Made by a program: the position numbers and the translations under genes
Assembly: GCA_013399115.1 (NCBI GenBank)
Contig: VXAA01001087.1
Coordinates: 1-64,000 of the forward strand
Reading direction: 5' to 3'
Source: Anseranas semipalmata
Taxonomy: Eukaryota > Chordata > Aves > Anseriformes > Anseranatidae
DNA length: 64,000 nt
In this document: positions 61,801 to 64,000 of the stretch, in pieces
Position numbering within the stretch: position 1 is the first letter of the stretch
Layout: the number at the start of each line of letters is the position of its first letter
The notes under the pieces: generated by a model
Told to the model about the DNA's origin: nothing
The model's input: only the letters and a program-made list of their open reading frames with translations
Database searches by the model: none

Positions 61801-64000
61801 AGACAGGGGTTGGTCTCTGCATACCTGCCTATCTTCCTGCTAATCTTTCTTAAGAGAAGAGGATGCATCCTTTGCTGCTTAGCCAAGCTACCTGGTGCAC
61901 AGGCTTTGCAGCTCTTTTACCACAGTCCATTCTCAGGTGTTCTGCATGGGCTGCAGTACCACAATTCCCTGTGGCTCACATCAGCTCTTGTAGAAGGGGC
62001 CTCACTGTCCACTGAGCCCTGGCCTCTTGACCTCACCACAAAGCACATAATGGCACACCTAAGCCTTCTGCTGGACCCACCACACAAGTAACAGGCACAC
62101 AACTGTAGTATTTCACTGGTAACCAAAATCCAAAGGGTATCATTAGAGCCACAGAGCAAGCAGGGTCAGAATGCATCCTGCTATCTGACTTACCTCTTAC
62201 AACAAGGGGAATTACCACACTGGGGGCCTGTTTTGGCTTCTGACAATCCTGCAAATGTTATGTAAGACAGCACAAAGTCCATCTGCCTTAGCAGGCTGGC
62301 TAAAGTCAGCATGTCAGCTCCTTTCAGCTCAGCCCAATAGCTCTCACTCAAACATGGAAATATTGACATGATAAATAGCAAAACTGACCTCTTGGCATCC
62401 AGCACCAGTGGCACCACAGGGACTGCTCCTATAAGGAACGTGTTGGCTTGGCAGAGCTGATCAGCCCCAGTTCTCTGTGCCACGTGCAACTTCAGAGTTG
62501 TGCCAGGATATTGACTTCTTCCTGGCAGGGCCACACTCCCCAGATATCCAAAATGACTGGAATTTCCCCATGGCTGACATAGTGCTGCCTATCCGCAGTA
62601 ATCTTCACTGTTTTAACATATTGTCATAAAGGAAGGTTACTAGTCACCATGAAAAGCTTTCAAATAGCAGACATCTTTGAGCAGTTTTGAGGCCATCTGC
62701 TTACCTCTTACCTTCTCCTTGCCTGCACCTGAAGCAAGCAGAAAATGTTTCATTTCTTCATTCCCAGAAACGTTCAGCTCAATGTGTATTTGGGGACAGC
62801 CTGATTTCCAGTCCTTTGCAAACCTTGAGTAACCTTGAAGGCATGGTGAAGGACAGGACAAGCAGTCCCAGGGAATTCCCATAAGCAACCATATCTCAAG
62901 GCCCCTGATCCTGGTATCTCTCTTTTTGCCAAAGTCCGCTAGATTCTGTACTTGACCATGTATTAACTTCTAAGTGCCTAAAAGCACCTCATTGTGCACA
63001 ATACCAGCCTCTGATGTTAACAAACATTACAGGCTGCTGATGAAGATGCTGGTGGCAAAATGGGCATACTATCAAGGTATGTGTACATTTGTACTTGTGC
63101 ACCTATATATCTACAGTACTACTACAAAACTTCATTACTTGAGTTAGTTAAGGCTCTGCATGAGTTCTCACAAGGACCACTGTTCTCCACAGCACACCCT
63201 TCTCAGGTACAAGTGCTATTAGGGCATCTCCAGGACAAATAGACATTCCACTCCCACCTCTCATCTTCCCCAACAGCTCTAAGAAGACATTGAGGTCACA
63301 CACATGCTTTTCTGCTTACATAGCATGATAGCATAAAGGGAATTACACAAAGGCAGATTTGTGGACGCAGAGCTCCGGATATAATATAAAGCCTTCTTTC
63401 TTCTTCATTGTAGGAAAAAATGATTTAGGAGGGAAAGAGGAAGAGAAACGAAATCCTCTCCAATGGTTTTGCACACTGTGTTTCAAGTAAGGCAAACACA
63501 CCTATGTAGACAGATGTTTGAAGCTGTTTTTTGGCTCAGGACAGACTAGCAGGCCCTATGTTGTGGGGCAAATGGACACAAGGAGAAATGTTATTCATAC
63601 AGCAACTTGCACAAGAGGACCTAGAGACTCTGCTTGAAGGACATGGAAAGCCTGCCCTGCCTTTGAGACTGAATTAAATTTAATCCAGCCACCAGACTGT
63701 GTAGACAGGACTATCAGTAAGACTTCAAGGTCAAACCATCCTGTGCAGGACATGGGATTAGCTGGAGGATCAGGAGAGCAAATCCCAGATAGGAACAAAC
63801 TTCTCCACAGCATTGAAGAGTTGGGCTTTAAAAGATGGTACTAGAGACAGGAAAAAGGGACAGAAGGAGGCTCTTCAGGTCAAGATCCAAATGCAAAGTC
63901 CTGTGATGGCTGAAGGCCACAGGAGCACAATCTGATGACTGTGCCAAAAAAGCTCAGTCTGCTTCCACATGGAGGCAGGTATGAGGCACATGGTTTCATG
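52821..64000. other. Downstream region, no gene recognised
   Basis: About 11 kb after the probable FADS2 transcript end. In mammals FADS3 and RAB3IL1 follow in this direction, but I find no histidine-box or cytochrome b5 exon here on either strand. It contains A or T runs (53898-53914, 57420-57434), one possible MIR and many chance frames. One weak exon-like stretch near 62.7 kb is described under findings. Confidence 0.5.
60600..60670 (+). repeat. Possible MIR relic
   Basis: TTTGACCTTGGACAAGTCAC resembles the MIR word around TGACCTTGGGCAAGTCAC. Only this short stretch is convincing. Confidence 0.35.

Noticed and set aside
52821..64000. FADS3 or another desaturase downstream of FADS2
   Set aside because: Looked for HPGG, HDxGH, HFQHH, QIEHH and LWLDAYLH on both strands; none is present in the region.
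1..64000. CRISPR arrays, operons, bacterial or phage systems, tRNA or rRNA genes
   Set aside because: This is vertebrate nuclear DNA; no array of spaced repeats, no cloverleaf and no rRNA sequence was seen.

Overview
This is a vertebrate, almost certainly avian, genomic window. CR1 LINE copies with the bird-type 3' tail (ATTCTATGATTCTATG and its complement) are scattered through it. A short LTR of a kind widespread in bird genomes sits near 7.3 kb. The genes have small exons in large introns. The sequence itself does not fix the species.

The window holds two protein-coding genes, arranged head to head. On the minus strand FADS1 (acyl-CoA delta-5 desaturase) runs from a CpG-rich promoter near 24.2-25.1 kb down to its stop codon at 12,831. 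On the plus strand FADS2 (acyl-CoA delta-6 desaturase) runs from a CpG-rich promoter near 31.2-31.5 kb to its stop codon at 51,190. All 12 FADS2 exons join in frame to 444 codons. For FADS1, eleven and a half exons are present; the 5' part of exon 1 is lost in an assembly gap. The visible 408 residues plus about 36 missing ones would also give about 444. The same divergent FADS1/FADS2 layout is known from mammals. Both enzymes carry an N-terminal cytochrome b5 domain (HPGG) and three histidine boxes (HDFGH, HFQHH, QIEHH). They act in sequence in long-chain polyunsaturated fatty acid synthesis in the ER: FADS2 starts the pathway (18:2n-6 and 18:3n-3), and after elongation FADS1 makes arachidonate and EPA.

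Layout: 1-600 is an antisense CR1 ORF2 fragment. 600-11,100 is intergenic sequence downstream of FADS1, with an inverted repeat pair (2.2/4.2 kb), a short LTR (7.26-7.54 kb) and CR1 3' ends (7.9 and 8.6-8.9 kb). 12.8-24.5 kb is FADS1, with a 1.3 kb dead CR1 in intron 7. 24.5-25.1 kb is the FADS1 promoter, visibly misassembled, with two repeated blocks around a 108-N gap. 25.1-31.2 kb is the region between the two promoters, with decayed CR1 and simple repeats. 31.7-51.2 kb is FADS2, with CR1 copies in introns 3 and 10 and a MIR relic in intron 1. 51.2-64 kb is its probable 3' UTR followed by sequence in which I recognise no gene.

I found no new biological system. The points most worth a second look are the broken FADS1 exon 1, unusual residues in FADS2 at positions usually constant in the family, and the unidentified inverted repeat pair. 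The many other small open reading frames look like chance or repeat-derived frames.
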